A stretch of DNA of 64,000 nt from G963667145 sp963676515 [NCBI: Candidatus Cloacimonadota bacterium]. GTDB taxonomy: Bacteria; Cloacimonadota; Cloacimonadia; G963667145. The notes under the pieces were generated by a model. That model did no database searches, had not been told where the DNA came from, and saw only the letters and a program-made list of their open reading frames with translations. Within the stretch, counting starts at the first letter, position 1; each line of letters opens with the position of its first letter. The position numbers and the translations under genes were made by a program. Positions 37,226-47,117 of this stretch are shown in pieces. The stretch covers positions 1,240,001 through 1,304,000 of the forward strand of contig OY781061.1 of assembly GCA_963676515.1 (NCBI GenBank), in the 5' to 3' direction.

Positions 37226-38305
37226 ATGAGTAGAGTTCATAATTTTAGTGCCGGTCCAGCTGTGCTTCCTATGGAAGTCCTGGAAGAAGTTCAAAAAGAT
37301 CTAGTATCTTACAAAGGTAAGGGTCTGTCTGTAATGGAGATGAGTCACCGTTCTCCCAACTATCAAGCTATTATCGACGATGCTATGGAGAGAGCTGCAA
37401 GACTTATGGGATTGGGAGACGACTATTCTATCTTGTTTTTGCAAGGTGGAGCTTCGACCCAATTTTTGATGACCGCTTTGAATTTTGGAAGCAAGAGCAA
37501 AGATTGTTGCTATGTGAATACAGGCTCGTGGTCTACGGCTGCTATCAAAGAGGCTAAGATTTTAGACCTCAAAGTAAATGTAGTGGCAAATAGTGAGGAC
37601 AAAGGGTTTACTTACATTCCCAAAGATTTGAGTGCTGTTTCTGCGGATGCTGCTTATTTGCACATCACGACTAACAACACCATTAGAGGTACAGAGTATA
37701 TGGAGTTGCCTACGGTAGCTGCCCCACTAATTGCCGATATGTCTTCTAATATGCTTTCCAGACCATACGATTTCAAAAAATGTGATTTGATTTATGCTGG
37801 TGCACAAAAAAATATCGGTCCTGCTGGTGCTGTTTTGGCGGCTGTCAAAAACTCTTTCGCTGAGACTGGCAATGCAAATCTTTCCACGATGATGGATTAT
37901 CGCACTCACATCAAAAAAGGCTCTATGTTTAATACACCTCCTACTTTCTCTATCTATGTGACTGGTTTGGTGTTGAAATGGATTGAGAAAAATGGCGGAT
38001 TGGCTGGTGTACACGAGATTAACAAGACTAAAGCTAACAAACTTTACAACTTGCTGGATAGTTCCGATTTTTATCGTGGCACAGTAGTAGCAGAAGACCG
38101 CTCTTTGATGAACATTCCTTTCAGACTGGCTTCTGAAGAGCTGGAGAAGAAATTCTTGGCTGAGGCTGGAGCTTTGAATATGTTGTCTTTGAAGGGACAC
38201 AGATCTGTAGGTGGCTGTAGAGCTTCTTTCTACAACGCTATGCCTATGGAGAGTGTTGATTTCTTAGTTGACTTTATGAAAAAATTTGAGAGCAATAACA
38301 AGTAG
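37226..38305 (+). CDS. serC: Phosphoserine aminotransferase
   Basis: A 359-residue PLP-dependent class V aminotransferase making 3-phosphoserine from 3-phosphohydroxypyruvate (serine and, in some bacteria, pyridoxal synthesis). VHNFSAGPAVLP opens the protein. FLQGGASTQF binds the PLP phosphate, TNNTIRGTEY is present, ADMSSNMLSRP supplies the PLP Asp, and the Schiff-base Lys is in YAGAQKNIGPAG. GGCRASFYNAMP lies near the end. The start is ATG 37226 after TTGGAGGAG; a longer frame reading back through tRNA-His is rejected. It has its own terminator. Confidence 0.97.
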   Translation: MSRVHNFSAGPAVLPMEVLEEVQKDLVSYKGKGLSVMEMSHRSPNYQAIIDDAMERAARLMGLGDDYSILFLQGGASTQFLMTALNFGSKSKDCCYVNTGSWSTAAIKEAKILDLKVNVVANSEDKGFTYIPKDLSAVSADAAYLHITTNNTIRGTEYMELPTVAAPLIADMSSNMLSRPYDFKKCDLIYAGAQKNIGPAGAVLAAVKNSFAETGNANLSTMMDYRTHIKKGSMFNTPPTFSIYVTGLVLKWIEKNGGLAGVHEINKTKANKLYNLLDSSDFYRGTVVAEDRSLMNIPFRLASEELEKKFLAEAGALNMLSLKGHRSVGGCRASFYNAMPMESVDFLVDFMKKFESNNK

Positions 38306-38337
38306 TTTTTGCTTTTTAGTTAGTAAATTTAATATGG

Positions 38338-38393
38338 GTGGTGAGCTAGTCGGAAGACTTTATCTGGAGTTTGCCGATTTCACCACCTTTTTC
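38338..38393 (+). terminator. Intrinsic terminator after serC
   Basis: GGTGGTGA (38338-38345) pairs with TCACCACC (38381-38388). The loop adds an inner AGTCGG/CCGATT pairing, and a T5 tract follows. Confidence 0.8.
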
Positions 38394-38461
38394 TGTTTAG
38401 CTTGCCTATAGACAATATTTTGGGCAGGTAAATTCTTTGGAAATTTTCTTTTTGAGAAATA

Positions 38462-38494
38462 TTGGGTAACCTTTTTTTGGAGATCTTTTATAAT
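38462..38494 (+). promoter_or_regulatory. Candidate rho promoter and leader
   Basis: A consensus TATAAT at 38489-38494 with TTGGGT (38462-38467) 21 bases upstream. About 80 bases of leader separate it from the rho ATG; rho leaders are often autoregulated, but no specific element is visible. Confidence 0.4.
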
Positions 38495-38579
38495 AGAGGT
38501 CATCTAATATTTGCTGCAAATTTGTCGAAAGAGAGAAGTCTAAAAACTTATCAAAAATCTTGGAGATTTTAAAAACATT

Positions 38580-39899
38580 ATGAGTATAGAAATTTTAAAA
38601 AAATTAAAAGTGAAAGAGTTATTACAAAGGGCAGAACTGCTGGGTATCCAGAAACCTTCGAAGAAGAAAGATGAGCTTTTGGCTCAGGTATTGCAGGCGG
38701 AAGAGTCCAGTCGAGAGTCACAAGAGATAGCTGCGGATAGAGCGGATAGTATGGAAGAGAAAAACGAAGAGAAAAAGGGCGGTGATCGCCATGTTTGTGG
38801 TTGTCTAGATATTATGTCCGATGGCTATGGTTTCTTGCGTTGGCAAGAGAATAATTACCTGCAGAGCGACACGGATGTGTATGTTTCTCAATCTCAGATT
38901 AGGCGATATGGGCTAAAAAAAGGACATATGGTTTCGGGGATTTGCAAGCCCAATCGGCAAAGAGATAAATATTCGGCTTTGGTGAAAATAAGCCAGGTAA
39001 ACGGTTATGACCCTCAAGAGCTCAAAGGTCTTTGCAAGTTTGAAAAGTTGATTCCACATTTCCCCGAAGAGAGATTTGTGACCGATCAGCCCTCGGAAAA
39101 TGTAGCTGGACGGATGATATCCCTGTTTACGCCAGTGGGCAAAGGGCAAAGAGGATTGATAGTGGCTGCTCCCAAAACGGGTAAGACGGTGCTTTTGCAG
39201 AAGATAGCCAACACTATTTTGCGTTACAATAAGGCGTATATGATAATGCTTCTTGTAGATGAGCGACCCGAAGAGGTTACGGATATGAAGGAAAATCTGC
39301 TTCCCGACAACTCTGAGGTAGTGGCTTCTACTTTTGATGAGAAGACCTCCAACCACATAAAGGTGGCGGAGATGGTCATAGAGAAAGCGAAGCGGATGGT
39401 GGAGCTAGGCGAGGATGTGATCATTATGCTCGACAGCATCACGAGGCTTGCCAGAGCGTACAATAATGAGATTCCTTCCAGCGGAAAGACACTTTCTGGG
39501 GGTATAGATGTGGGAGCGTTGCACTATCCCAAGAAATTCTTTGGTGCTGCACGAAACATCCGTGGTTGTGGGAGTCTGACTATCTTGGCGACAGCTTTGG
39601 TGGATACGGGCTCGAAGATGGATCAAGTGATCTTCGAGGAGTTCAAAGGCACTGGCAATATGGAGCTTAATCTAGATCGCTCTTTGGCTGATGCGAGGAT
39701 TTACCCCGCTATAGACTTGGTGAAGTCTGGTACGAGAAGAGAAGAACTATTGCTTACTGATACAGAGAAGAACAAGACTTATGTCATCCGCAAATACCTT
39801 GCTGCTAGTGGTAGCTCATACAAAGGGCTGCAAACTATTATGAAGAATATTGAGGCTACTCGGGACAACGAAGAGTTCTTGAACAAGATGAACGGATAG
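38580..39899 (+). CDS. rho: Transcription termination factor Rho
   Basis: A 439-residue hexameric RNA helicase. The N-terminal Rho-N helical region ([14 protein letters not shown]) is followed by a short acidic/basic linker (about residues 45-68) and the RNA-binding cold-shock-like domain ([32 protein letters not shown]). The ATPase has Walker [12 protein letters not shown] (about residue 200), [11 protein letters not shown], and Walker [26 protein letters not shown] matches the secondary RNA-site loop, and the ending is normal. It acts in the cytosol on nascent RNA. Confidence 0.98.
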   Translation: MSIEILKKLKVKELLQRAELLGIQKPSKKKDELLAQVLQAEESSRESQEIAADRADSMEEKNEEKKGGDRHVCGCLDIMSDGYGFLRWQENNYLQSDTDVYVSQSQIRRYGLKKGHMVSGICKPNRQRDKYSALVKISQVNGYDPQELKGLCKFEKLIPHFPEERFVTDQPSENVAGRMISLFTPVGKGQRGLIVAAPKTGKTVLLQKIANTILRYNKAYMIMLLVDERPEEVTDMKENLLPDNSEVVASTFDEKTSNHIKVAEMVIEKAKRMVELGEDVIIMLDSITRLARAYNNEIPSSGKTLSGGIDVGALHYPKKFFGAARNIRGCGSLTILATALVDTGSKMDQVIFEEFKGTGNMELNLDRSLADARIYPAIDLVKSGTRREELLLTDTEKNKTYVIRKYLAASGSSYKGLQTIMKNIEATRDNEEFLNKMNG

Positions 39900-39925
39900 G
39901 TAGTGGAGAATAGCAGAAAAAGTGT

Positions 39926-39958
39926 TTGACAAAAAAAACTTTTTTCGCCCGCTAGAGA
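39926..39958 (+). promoter_or_regulatory. Candidate promoter
   Basis: TTGACA (39926-39931) and TAGAGA (39953-39958), 21-base spacer, ahead of the 39990 gene. Confidence 0.35.
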
Positions 39959-39989
39959 AAAAGTAACTAGTTTGGAAGAAGGAGAAGCG

Positions 39990-40379
39990 ATGGAGAAGAT
40001 GCTGGGAAAGCTGAAAAAAAAAATTGAAACCTTTTGGGGGTTTGTAGCGATCTATGTGCTGATAGCTTTTCCCACTTATATCTTGCCTGTTTATGGGTCT
40101 AACTCGTTGATTTCCTATATGATGTCTGGAGTTAATTTTTATTTCTGGTTGCATCTTTTTGTTTTACTTGTGTTGATATTTTTGGCAAAGATCAGGGGAG
40201 AGATTGTTGGGAAAAATTATCTGTCTGTTTTTGCTCAGCTAGCGTTGGTGTTCGATTTAGTTCCTTTTTTAAACTTCATCCCTCTGGCGGCGACGAGCAT
40301 GCACATTTTGGTGATACTCAACGCCATGAAAAAATCTGAAAAACTGAAAGGGAGCACAGAATCGATCTTATTAAAATAA
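39990..40379 (+). CDS. Hypothetical inner-membrane protein
   Basis: A 129-residue protein starting at ATG 39990 behind AAGGAG (an upstream TTG start would swallow that site). After a lysine-rich amphipathic start (MEKMLGKLKKKIETFW) come three or four hydrophobic segments: GFVAIYVLIAFPTYILPVY, FYFWLHLFVLLVLIFLA, YLSVFAQLALVFDLVPFL and a final SMHILVILNAM. I do not recognise a family. It overlaps the frame of the following amidohydrolase by about 19 bases, so they are co-translated. Confidence 0.75.
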   Translation: MEKMLGKLKKKIETFWGFVAIYVLIAFPTYILPVYGSNSLISYMMSGVNFYFWLHLFVLLVLIFLAKIRGEIVGKNYLSVFAQLALVFDLVPFLNFIPLAATSMHILVILNAMKKSEKLKGSTESILLK

Positions 40380-41431
40380 GAAAAGAGCTTCATAAGATTC
40401 CTGAAAAGGGTCGGGAAGAAAATTTAACTCAAGATTATCTGTTAAAGATTTTGCAGAGATTTGACTGTCTAAAAATAAAGCAAGTAGAGACGGGCATTTT
40501 GGCAGAGTATTCCTATGGAACAGGAGATTACAAACTTTTTAGGGCAGATATGGACGGTTTGCCAATAATAGAAGAGACGGGTGTGTCTTTTGTTTCTCAG
40601 CATTCTGGTTGGATGCACGCTTGCGGACACGATGTGCATATGAGTGTACTTTTGGGTTTGGTGGAAAAGGTCGTGCAGAACAAACTGGCAAAGAGCTTAC
40701 TTTTTCTTTTTCAGCCAGCCGAAGAGCTGGGTCTTGGGGCTAAATATGTGGTGAATAGTGGAATTTTGTCCGATTATGCGATTAGCTCTGTGTTTGCTTT
40801 GCATATCAGTCCTAGTTACGCTGTGGGTCAGGTGGCTAGCCGTGCAGGGACTATTTTCGCAGCAGCCCAAGAGTTCGATTTTGAGATTACAGGAGTAGGA
40901 GCACACGCAGCTAAACCAGAGCAGGGAAAAGATGCTTTGCTGGCTGGATGTGAGCTGGTGCAGATGTTGCAGCGACGGAAGAGTCCGAGTAATCGTATTT
41001 GCGTCGGTGAGTTTAGCTCTGGCAGTGTTCGTAATGCGATCGCTGATAAGGCAGTGGTCAAAGGTACTCACCGTACTTTGCACAAATCTGCCAAAGAGAA
41101 ACTAAATCTTGCCTTGCGTAAAGATGCCGACGAGGTTGCTCACAAATATGGGGTGCAGATAGATTTGAAATTTGGAGCTTCGACCACAGAGGTTGTCAAC
41201 GCAGAAAAGTTGCTTGATTGCTTCCAGCGAAGTTTGCCCGAAAAGATAAAGTTTGTAGAGTCTGCAGTGGAGTACACGGCGGAAGATTTTGGTGTTCTGA
41301 GTTCTATTTACCCGGGCTTGTTGTTTTGGTTGGGAGGTGGAGTCAGTGAGTTTGGACTGCATAATAATAAATTTATGCCCGATAGCAGAGCTATCGAGGT
41401 GGGAGTGGAAAGTTTTTATTGTTTGATATGA
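40361..41431 (+). CDS. M20-family amidohydrolase (N-acyl-amino-acid/hippurate hydrolase-like) with non-canonical start
   Basis: A zinc peptidase-fold hydrolase that removes acyl groups from amino acids. Conserved sites: RADMDGLPI, HACGHDVHMS, FQPAEELGLGA, LHISP and the late LHNNKFMPD. Homology, including the family's N-terminal IRKELHKIPE, extends upstream of the first usual start (TTG 40451) to about 40361, where no ATG, GTG or TTG exists after the in-frame stop at 40337. The codon ATC at 40361 stands exactly where MDLIKIRKELH is expected, 6 bases after AGGGAG. Either ATC (or ATT at 40370) is used, or an ATG was mutated or misread. Length from 40361 is 356 residues. Confidence 0.85.
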   Translation: MDLIKIRKELHKIPEKGREENLTQDYLLKILQRFDCLKIKQVETGILAEYSYGTGDYKLFRADMDGLPIIEETGVSFVSQHSGWMHACGHDVHMSVLLGLVEKVVQNKLAKSLLFLFQPAEELGLGAKYVVNSGILSDYAISSVFALHISPSYAVGQVASRAGTIFAAAQEFDFEITGVGAHAAKPEQGKDALLAGCELVQMLQRRKSPSNRICVGEFSSGSVRNAIADKAVVKGTHRTLHKSAKEKLNLALRKDADEVAHKYGVQIDLKFGASTTEVVNAEKLLDCFQRSLPEKIKFVESAVEYTAEDFGVLSSIYPGLLFWLGGGVSEFGLHNNKFMPDSRAIEVGVESFYCLI

Positions 41432-43992
41432 AAAAGATATTTGTTTTTTTGTTTTTTTTGGTTAGTTTAACGGAGCTTTTCGCTGGAGATGTGCTGGTGC
41501 GAGTGGGGAAAAATTTCTTGAGTAAGCAAAACCTGCAAGAGTATATGCTGGAGAACTCGCTGAGTGATAAAGTCAAAGGGCTAGAGGGTTTGATACGCCA
41601 AGAACTGATTCTTGGTTACGCCAAAGAGCAAGGTGTGAAGGTGGCAGATCAGGAGATTGTTCAGTATCTTCAAGATGAAATGGGACAATCTGTGGATTTA
41701 GAGGCTTTGCGAAATATGGAGATGGGTCAGTCACAAGAGCTGAAAATGATTCGTCGTGAGCTGAAGATGATGAAAGCACAGGAGATGATAAAATCGGCTC
41801 TTGATGTTGATATGAAGAGCCTCTTGCAAGAGTTTCTTTTGAAAAGTGCCAAAATAGATATTTCTTATTTTGTAGCGGATTGGTCTTTGTTCGATTTGCC
41901 AGAAAGCTTTACTTACGCCGATTTGGAAAATTTTGCCGATGACCACTACGGGATGTTTGATAAGATAAAGAAGATTAAATTTGATTACACGATAGTGCTG
42001 AAAGATGAGGATAAGTCTGCGGATGATTTGAGCTTTTTGTTTGAAGATTGGCAGATAGGGTTGCAAACTTATCGCAAAAATGTCGCGCGGCAGTTAGCAG
42101 AAGATTTGGCTAGTGCTTGGGAAGACGACATCAAGCCAGATAGGCAGATATTTAGCACCGATTTTATAGATAGTCAGCATAAGATAGCAGATTTTGAGCA
42201 AATTGATTTGCACTCAGTTTTTGCTAGTGAGAAGAGTTGTTTTATGTACGAGATACCTGCGGGATTTTTGCTAATCAAAAAAGTGAAAGAGAAGAAGGTT
42301 GCTTACTTTTCGGAAGAGGGTGATTATCAAAAAGTGATCCAAGGTTACATAGATTATGTGGCTAAGCAAGACCAAAGCAAATCTGACCCATACAAAAAGT
42401 ACTTTGACGAAAATCTGTACTCTCTTACTGACAAGCGAGTGGGAGTTAAGGTCGAGTATCTGAAGTTTGATAATCTCAACTATTTGCAAAAGTTAGATTT
42501 GGAAGCAAAGACCCTTACTCCAGAACTAAAGGAAAAGGTGACAAAAGATACAACTCTTTTCTTTTTTGTCGACAAATTTGCTTTGAATAAGAGTAGCTCA
42601 GTGGAACAAATAAGGCAGCGAGTGAGTAAAGGAAACTTATTTGGCAGTGTTAAAGATGGTGATGACATTTGTCATTACAACACGATAGTGTATAACTCTG
42701 CTTATCTGCCGAGTTTTGAGCAAGCCAAAAATTACCTCTACGACAAGGTGCAGATGGATAAACAAAAGCAGAAAAAATACAACTTGGAAAAGTATTACGA
42801 GAAACATTTTAACAAGTTTCAGAGACCGACACAGTTGGGGATAAGCGGGCTGCTGGTGAAAAATGAAGATTTTGACACGGTAGAAGTGCAAGATGTCGAG
42901 ATAGAAAATTACTATCTGGAGTATAAAGCCGATTTTAGCACCTCAGGCAAACGGAGATACGATTGCATTTATCTGGCGGATGCAGCCAAGACGAATCAGA
43001 AGTTCGTGGAGTATCTGCATAACATCGTGAATGAGGACAATTTTTCTTATCTAAAAAAATGTTTTGGCGATAAGTTTGCTGGTCTGACAGGGAATTTTTT
43101 GGATTACTTTGAATTAGACAATGAGTTGAAAAAGAAGATTAATGCTTTGAGTGTCGGCAAGATTAGCGAGCCTTTTTATTATAAAAGTGGCTGGATAATA
43201 TTGGAGAAGGGCGAAGATTACAAAGAGAATTATCTTACTTTAGAAGATGCTAAGCCGTTTATCCGCGAGAAGTTAATCGCCAAAAAGCAAGAAGAGTGTG
43301 CACTGCAAAAGGCAAAAGAGCTGGATAAAAAAGTGGCTTGGTATGGCAGTCTTGAGAGCTACAAAGATTCTGAGTTTTATTTTCAGACTAAATTTCACTC
43401 GATTACTGAGCCTTTTGAGTATCTTGGCAATTTGATGCCTTACGAAGGCGATTTTGTAAAGATGTACTCTCGCAAGAAGTACGATAAGGTTTTCAAGGTG
43501 CCAGACGGTTATGCGGTGTTTTTTTTGGATAAACTTTATAAATCTGCTATTCTTCCTTTTGAGGAAGTAAAGTCTGAAATCGTGGAGCAGATCGAGAATG
43601 AGAAAAAAGAGGAGAACGCCCGGAAATTTCTGAGCGTTTTTAGTGAAAATCTGAATAGTGACGACTTCGCTTCTAGCGTGTTTTTGTCTTATCTAGGCAA
43701 TCAAAAACAGTTAAAAAATTTTTCTCTGGATAATAAGTTGCCGTGGACGACACAAGAGGAAAATAAACAAGTGTTTAAGTTGGCGATGAAAGGATCTTTG
43801 GGTGTGTTTCGCTCAGCTATTTACTTGTCGTGTGGAAAATATTTGGTTTATCGGGTTGACTCGCGGACTATTTTGTCCAAAGACGAGTTCAATGAGAAGA
43901 AAAACGCCTATCTGAATGATGAGTTAGATAAATTGAGCGATTTGTGGTTGGATGAGTATCGCAAGAAAGTGATGATTAAATATTATAGGTGA
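41428..43992 (+). CDS. Parvulin-type (SurA/PpiD-like) periplasmic chaperone
   Basis: An 854-residue protein starting at ATG 41428, overlapping the amidohydrolase stop by 4 bases. A signal peptide (KKIFVFLFFLVSLTELFA, cleaved near FAGD) is followed by a SurA-N-like region (VRVGKNFLSKQNLQEYM, VKGLEGLIRQELILGYAKEQGVKV). The middle holds a parvulin-like domain: YFELDNELKKKINALSVGKISEPFYYKSGWIILEKGE near residues 570-605. A second diverged parvulin-like copy may follow (FEYLGNLMPYEGDF, VPDGYAVFFLDKLY). Length is greater than SurA (about 430) or PpiD (about 620). The inferred role is folding or assembly of exported proteins, perhaps the outer-membrane barrels. Confidence 0.85.
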   Translation: MKKIFVFLFFLVSLTELFAGDVLVRVGKNFLSKQNLQEYMLENSLSDKVKGLEGLIRQELILGYAKEQGVKVADQEIVQYLQDEMGQSVDLEALRNMEMGQSQELKMIRRELKMMKAQEMIKSALDVDMKSLLQEFLLKSAKIDISYFVADWSLFDLPESFTYADLENFADDHYGMFDKIKKIKFDYTIVLKDEDKSADDLSFLFEDWQIGLQTYRKNVARQLAEDLASAWEDDIKPDRQIFSTDFIDSQHKIADFEQIDLHSVFASEKSCFMYEIPAGFLLIKKVKEKKVAYFSEEGDYQKVIQGYIDYVAKQDQSKSDPYKKYFDENLYSLTDKRVGVKVEYLKFDNLNYLQKLDLEAKTLTPELKEKVTKDTTLFFFVDKFALNKSSSVEQIRQRVSKGNLFGSVKDGDDICHYNTIVYNSAYLPSFEQAKNYLYDKVQMDKQKQKKYNLEKYYEKHFNKFQRPTQLGISGLLVKNEDFDTVEVQDVEIENYYLEYKADFSTSGKRRYDCIYLADAAKTNQKFVEYLHNIVNEDNFSYLKKCFGDKFAGLTGNFLDYFELDNELKKKINALSVGKISEPFYYKSGWIILEKGEDYKENYLTLEDAKPFIREKLIAKKQEECALQKAKELDKKVAWYGSLESYKDSEFYFQTKFHSITEPFEYLGNLMPYEGDFVKMYSRKKYDKVFKVPDGYAVFFLDKLYKSAILPFEEVKSEIVEQIENEKKEENARKFLSVFSENLNSDDFASSVFLSYLGNQKQLKNFSLDNKLPWTTQEENKQVFKLAMKGSLGVFRSAIYLSCGKYLVYRVDSRTILSKDEFNEKKNAYLNDELDKLSDLWLDEYRKKVMIKYYR

Positions 43993-45020
43993 TGAGATTG
44001 AAAAGAAGATTATTTTTATTGTGCTTGGTGTGCTTTACTCTGGGGTGTTCTAGGGAAAAAGTTTTGGAGAAATCAAAACCAGCTTTTGTGTTCAAGGGTG
44101 GTAGCGTAAAGTTGGACAGCTTTCCTAGCGAATTTTCGCCTTTTGTGAATAGGATAGCGGAGCTTGATTTTATCAAATCGCCTGGATATGTGATAGTGCC
44201 AGACGGTGAGCAGATGTACGAGATAGTAGGGCAGATGGCGGTAATTGGCTATGAACCCATATTTTTGGTGGATAATTTCGGATTTGCAGAGAAACTCACC
44301 AAAAGATTTGCAAAGACCACTTTTTTTGCCGACTACAAGTTCTCGGAAAACACCATAGAGGCTAAACTAAATTGGGTAAAAGCTAAATATTTGGCAGGGG
44401 CGATAGCTTGCTTGATAACAGATAAACACCGCTTTGCTTATCTAGGTAGCGATACTGTTTCCAGTAGTGCTTTTGCACAAATCAATTCTTTTGCCTTGGG
44501 AGCAAAATCTCTAGATCCGCAGGCAGAGGTGGATTGGATAAAGCTGAAAATGGATAAAGAAACTCCTCTTGCGGAGCAGTTGAAAATTTTACAGAAAAGC
44601 GATTATGGCTTGGTTATTTTGGGAGAAAACGATCAAGAATTGGAACAAGCAATCGAAAAGCTGAAACTACCTTTTGTGGGTTTTGGGACTGATAAAAACA
44701 AGCAAAGATTGGCAAGATTTTACTACGATTACTCTCCTTTATGGATTAGAGCTTTGCAAGATTTTGTCTTGGATAGCTTGGAAGATAGCTACGAGTATGG
44801 GCTTGAAGATTACTGTGTGGGCTTAGTGGATTACGGCGAAAATCTGCCTAAAGAGAAGATTTTTTTGTTGGATAGTGTGCTTGTTAGAGTTGACAGTAGT
44901 GCAGTTTTTGTCGGGCCAATATTTGATTGCGATGACAATATGCGGGTTTACTACGGAGACACGATTTTGGACACAGAGCTGAGATTTATGAATTGGGTGG
45001 TGAAGGGAGTCAGGGAGTGA
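43992..45020 (+). CDS. BMP (basic membrane protein/PnrA) family lipoprotein
   Basis: A 342-residue lipoprotein with lipobox LGCS near residue 19. ATG 43992 overlaps the TGA of the chaperone gene; a GTG one codon earlier is less likely. The periplasmic-binding fold is supported by KYLAGAIACLITDKHRFAYLGSD, which matches the BMP AGxxAGxxA...GFVG region, and by the C-terminal end GPIFDCDDNMRVYYGD...LRFMNWVVKGV, which follows the BMP pattern of GPIxDNxGNxRV and MxWxVxGV. BMP proteins bind nucleosides or related ligands for ABC importers; no importer genes adjoin. The usual N-terminal DxGxxDxSFN signature is missing, so ligand binding may differ. Confidence 0.75.
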   Translation: MRLKRRLFLLCLVCFTLGCSREKVLEKSKPAFVFKGGSVKLDSFPSEFSPFVNRIAELDFIKSPGYVIVPDGEQMYEIVGQMAVIGYEPIFLVDNFGFAEKLTKRFAKTTFFADYKFSENTIEAKLNWVKAKYLAGAIACLITDKHRFAYLGSDTVSSSAFAQINSFALGAKSLDPQAEVDWIKLKMDKETPLAEQLKILQKSDYGLVILGENDQELEQAIEKLKLPFVGFGTDKNKQRLARFYYDYSPLWIRALQDFVLDSLEDSYEYGLEDYCVGLVDYGENLPKEKIFLLDSVLVRVDSSAVFVGPIFDCDDNMRVYYGDTILDTELRFMNWVVKGVRE

Positions 45021-45088
45021 AGTATGTTTTGGGGTGTAAAATTTGGATGCTTTGAGAAATAAGCGTTATTAAAATTTGAGGATTATAG

Positions 45089-46168
45089 ATGAAAACAGCG
45101 TTAATTACAGGAATAAATGGGCAAGACGGTTCTTATTTAGCTGAATTTTTGCTAGAAAAGGGCTATGATGTCTGCGGGATAATAAGACGGTCGTCTTCTT
45201 TTAATACGGGAAGGATTGAGCATCTGTATATTGATGATCTGATAGAAGATATGCACAATAAGCGAAAAATTAAACTGTTTTATGGCGATATGACCGATTC
45301 CTCGAATTTGATTAGGATTATCAAGCAAACGCAGCCCGATGAGATTTACAACTTGGCGGCCCAGTCTCATGTGCAGGTCTCTTTTGAGGTGCCAGAGTAC
45401 ACTGCCGATACGGATGGCATCGGCACGATTAGAGTGTTGGAAGCTGTTCGCCTTTTGGGTTTGGAGAAGAAAACGAAGGTTTATCAGGCGTCCACGAGTG
45501 AGCTTTATGGGAAAGTGCAAGAGATTCCCCAGTCAGAAGATACGCCTTTTTACCCACGGAGTCCATATGCGGTGGCGAAGCAGTACGGTTTTTGGATTAC
45601 CAAAAATTACCGCGAATCTTATGGAATGTTCGCTTGCAATGGGATTCTTTTTAATCATGAATCTGAACGCAGAGGGGAAACTTTTGTTACGCGCAAGATA
45701 AGTTTGGGGGCAGCACGGATTGCCAAAGGTTATCAGAAAAAATTGTATCTGGGTAATATGAATGCCAAGCGAGATTGGGGTTACGCCAAAGATTATGTGG
45801 AGTGTATGTGGCTGATGCTACAGCACGAAAGCCCCGAAGATTTTGTAATCGCCACTGGGGAGCAATACTCAGTGAGAGATTTTTGCGATTTAGCTTTTAG
45901 GGAAGCAGGCATCGAGTTGCGTTGGGAAGGTAGTGGAGTAGACGAAAAAGGGATAAATATCGCTAATGGCAAAGTTTTGATAGAGGTAGACCCGCGTTAC
46001 TTTAGACCTGCAGAGGTGGAGACACTTTTGGGTAATCCCGCTAAAGCTAAAAGCGTGCTAGGCTGGAATCCTCGCAAGACCTCTTTTGAGGAGTTAGTCA
46101 AGATTATGGTTGAGCACGATTTGGTTTATGTCCAAAATTTGCACAATTGTAGAAATATCTTACTCTAG
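45089..46168 (+). CDS. gmd: GDP-mannose 4,6-dehydratase
   Basis: A 359-residue enzyme converting GDP-mannose to GDP-4-keto-6-deoxymannose. [33 protein letters not shown] is the typical N-terminus. [13 protein letters not shown], the Ser in [24 protein letters not shown] (Tyr/Lys pair) and [16 protein letters not shown] are present. The gene has the base composition of the chromosome upstream, unlike the very AT-rich genes after it. It is the first committed gene of the deoxysugar branch of the polysaccharide locus. Confidence 0.97.
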   Translation: MKTALITGINGQDGSYLAEFLLEKGYDVCGIIRRSSSFNTGRIEHLYIDDLIEDMHNKRKIKLFYGDMTDSSNLIRIIKQTQPDEIYNLAAQSHVQVSFEVPEYTADTDGIGTIRVLEAVRLLGLEKKTKVYQASTSELYGKVQEIPQSEDTPFYPRSPYAVAKQYGFWITKNYRESYGMFACNGILFNHESERRGETFVTRKISLGAARIAKGYQKKLYLGNMNAKRDWGYAKDYVECMWLMLQHESPEDFVIATGEQYSVRDFCDLAFREAGIELRWEGSGVDEKGINIANGKVLIEVDPRYFRPAEVETLLGNPAKAKSVLGWNPRKTSFEELVKIMVEHDLVYVQNLHNCRNILL

Positions 46169-46184
46169 ATAGTTTTTTAGAGAT

Positions 46185-47117
46185 ATGAAAAAAATATTAA
46201 TTACTGGGGCGAGTGGAATGGTGGGTAAAAATCTTCTGCAATTTAATAAGACAAAAGGTTATCTTATTGATGCTCCAACAAGTAGAGTGCTTAACCTTTT
46301 AGACAAAATTTCTGTTAATAGTTATATAGAATCAAGTAAACCTGATATGGTTATTCATTGCGCTGGTAAAGTTGGTGGTATTCAAGCTAACATAGCTGAT
46401 CCTGTTGCTTTTTTGGCAGAAAACATGCAAATGGGATTAAATTTGGTGATGAGTTCTTATGTCACTGGAATTAAGAACTTTATTAACATGGGAAGTTCTT
46501 GTATGTATCCAAAATATGCTAAAAACCCCTTGAAAGAAGAAGTTGTTTTGAAGGGTGAACTTGAGCCGACAAATGAAGGATATGCGATTGCAAAGATTGC
46601 GATAACAAAGCTTTGTGAATATATCAGTAGAGAAAATGAGGGATTTCAATATAAAACAATAGTGCCGTGTAATTTATATGGTAAATATGATAAGTTTAAT
46701 ACAAAAAATTCTCACATGATTCCTGCAGTTATTAAAAAAATCCATGAAGCTAAAATTAGCAATACTAAAGCAATAGAAATTTGGGGTGATGGTGAAGCTA
46801 GGCGTGAATTTATGTATACAGGAGATTTAGCTGATTTTACATATTATGCTTTAGATAATTTTGATTATATGCCACAAAATATAAATGTGGGATTAGGATA
46901 TGATTATACTATTAATGAATATTACAAAGTTATTGCTGAAGTTGTGGGGTTTAAGGGTGAATTTGTTCATAATCTCACAAAGCCAGAAGGAATGAGACAA
47001 AAACTTATTGATAATGAAAAACTGGTAAAATTTGGTTGGAAAGCAAAAACTGATTTGAAAGTAGGCTTAGAAAAGACATACAAATATTTTTTAAAGGAGG
47101 TTTTAAATGAAAAGTAG
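46185..47117 (+). CDS. fcl: GDP-L-fucose synthase / GDP-L-colitose synthase family (Fcl/ColC)
   Basis: A 310-residue epimerase-reductase. ITGASGMVGKNL binds NADP. MGSSCMYPK carries the catalytic Cys, EGYAIAKIAITKLCEY the Tyr-Lys pair, and NSHMIP the catalytic His; LEPTNEGYAIAK is highly typical of Fcl. Given the ColD-type gene that follows, it may be ColC, which does the last step to GDP-L-colitose with the same fold. Sequence alone cannot separate the two, and the enzyme could serve both. AT-rich. It overlaps the next start by 11 bases. Confidence 0.9.
   Translation: MKKILITGASGMVGKNLLQFNKTKGYLIDAPTSRVLNLLDKISVNSYIESSKPDMVIHCAGKVGGIQANIADPVAFLAENMQMGLNLVMSSYVTGIKNFINMGSSCMYPKYAKNPLKEEVVLKGELEPTNEGYAIAKIAITKLCEYISRENEGFQYKTIVPCNLYGKYDKFNTKNSHMIPAVIKKIHEAKISNTKAIEIWGDGEARREFMYTGDLADFTYYALDNFDYMPQNINVGLGYDYTINEYYKVIAEVVGFKGEFVHNLTKPEGMRQKLIDNEKLVKFGWKAKTDLKVGLEKTYKYFLKEVLNEK

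Noticed and set aside
37133-38305. Longer serC frame starting inside tRNA-His
   Set aside because: The true start is ATG 37226 after TTGGAGGAG.
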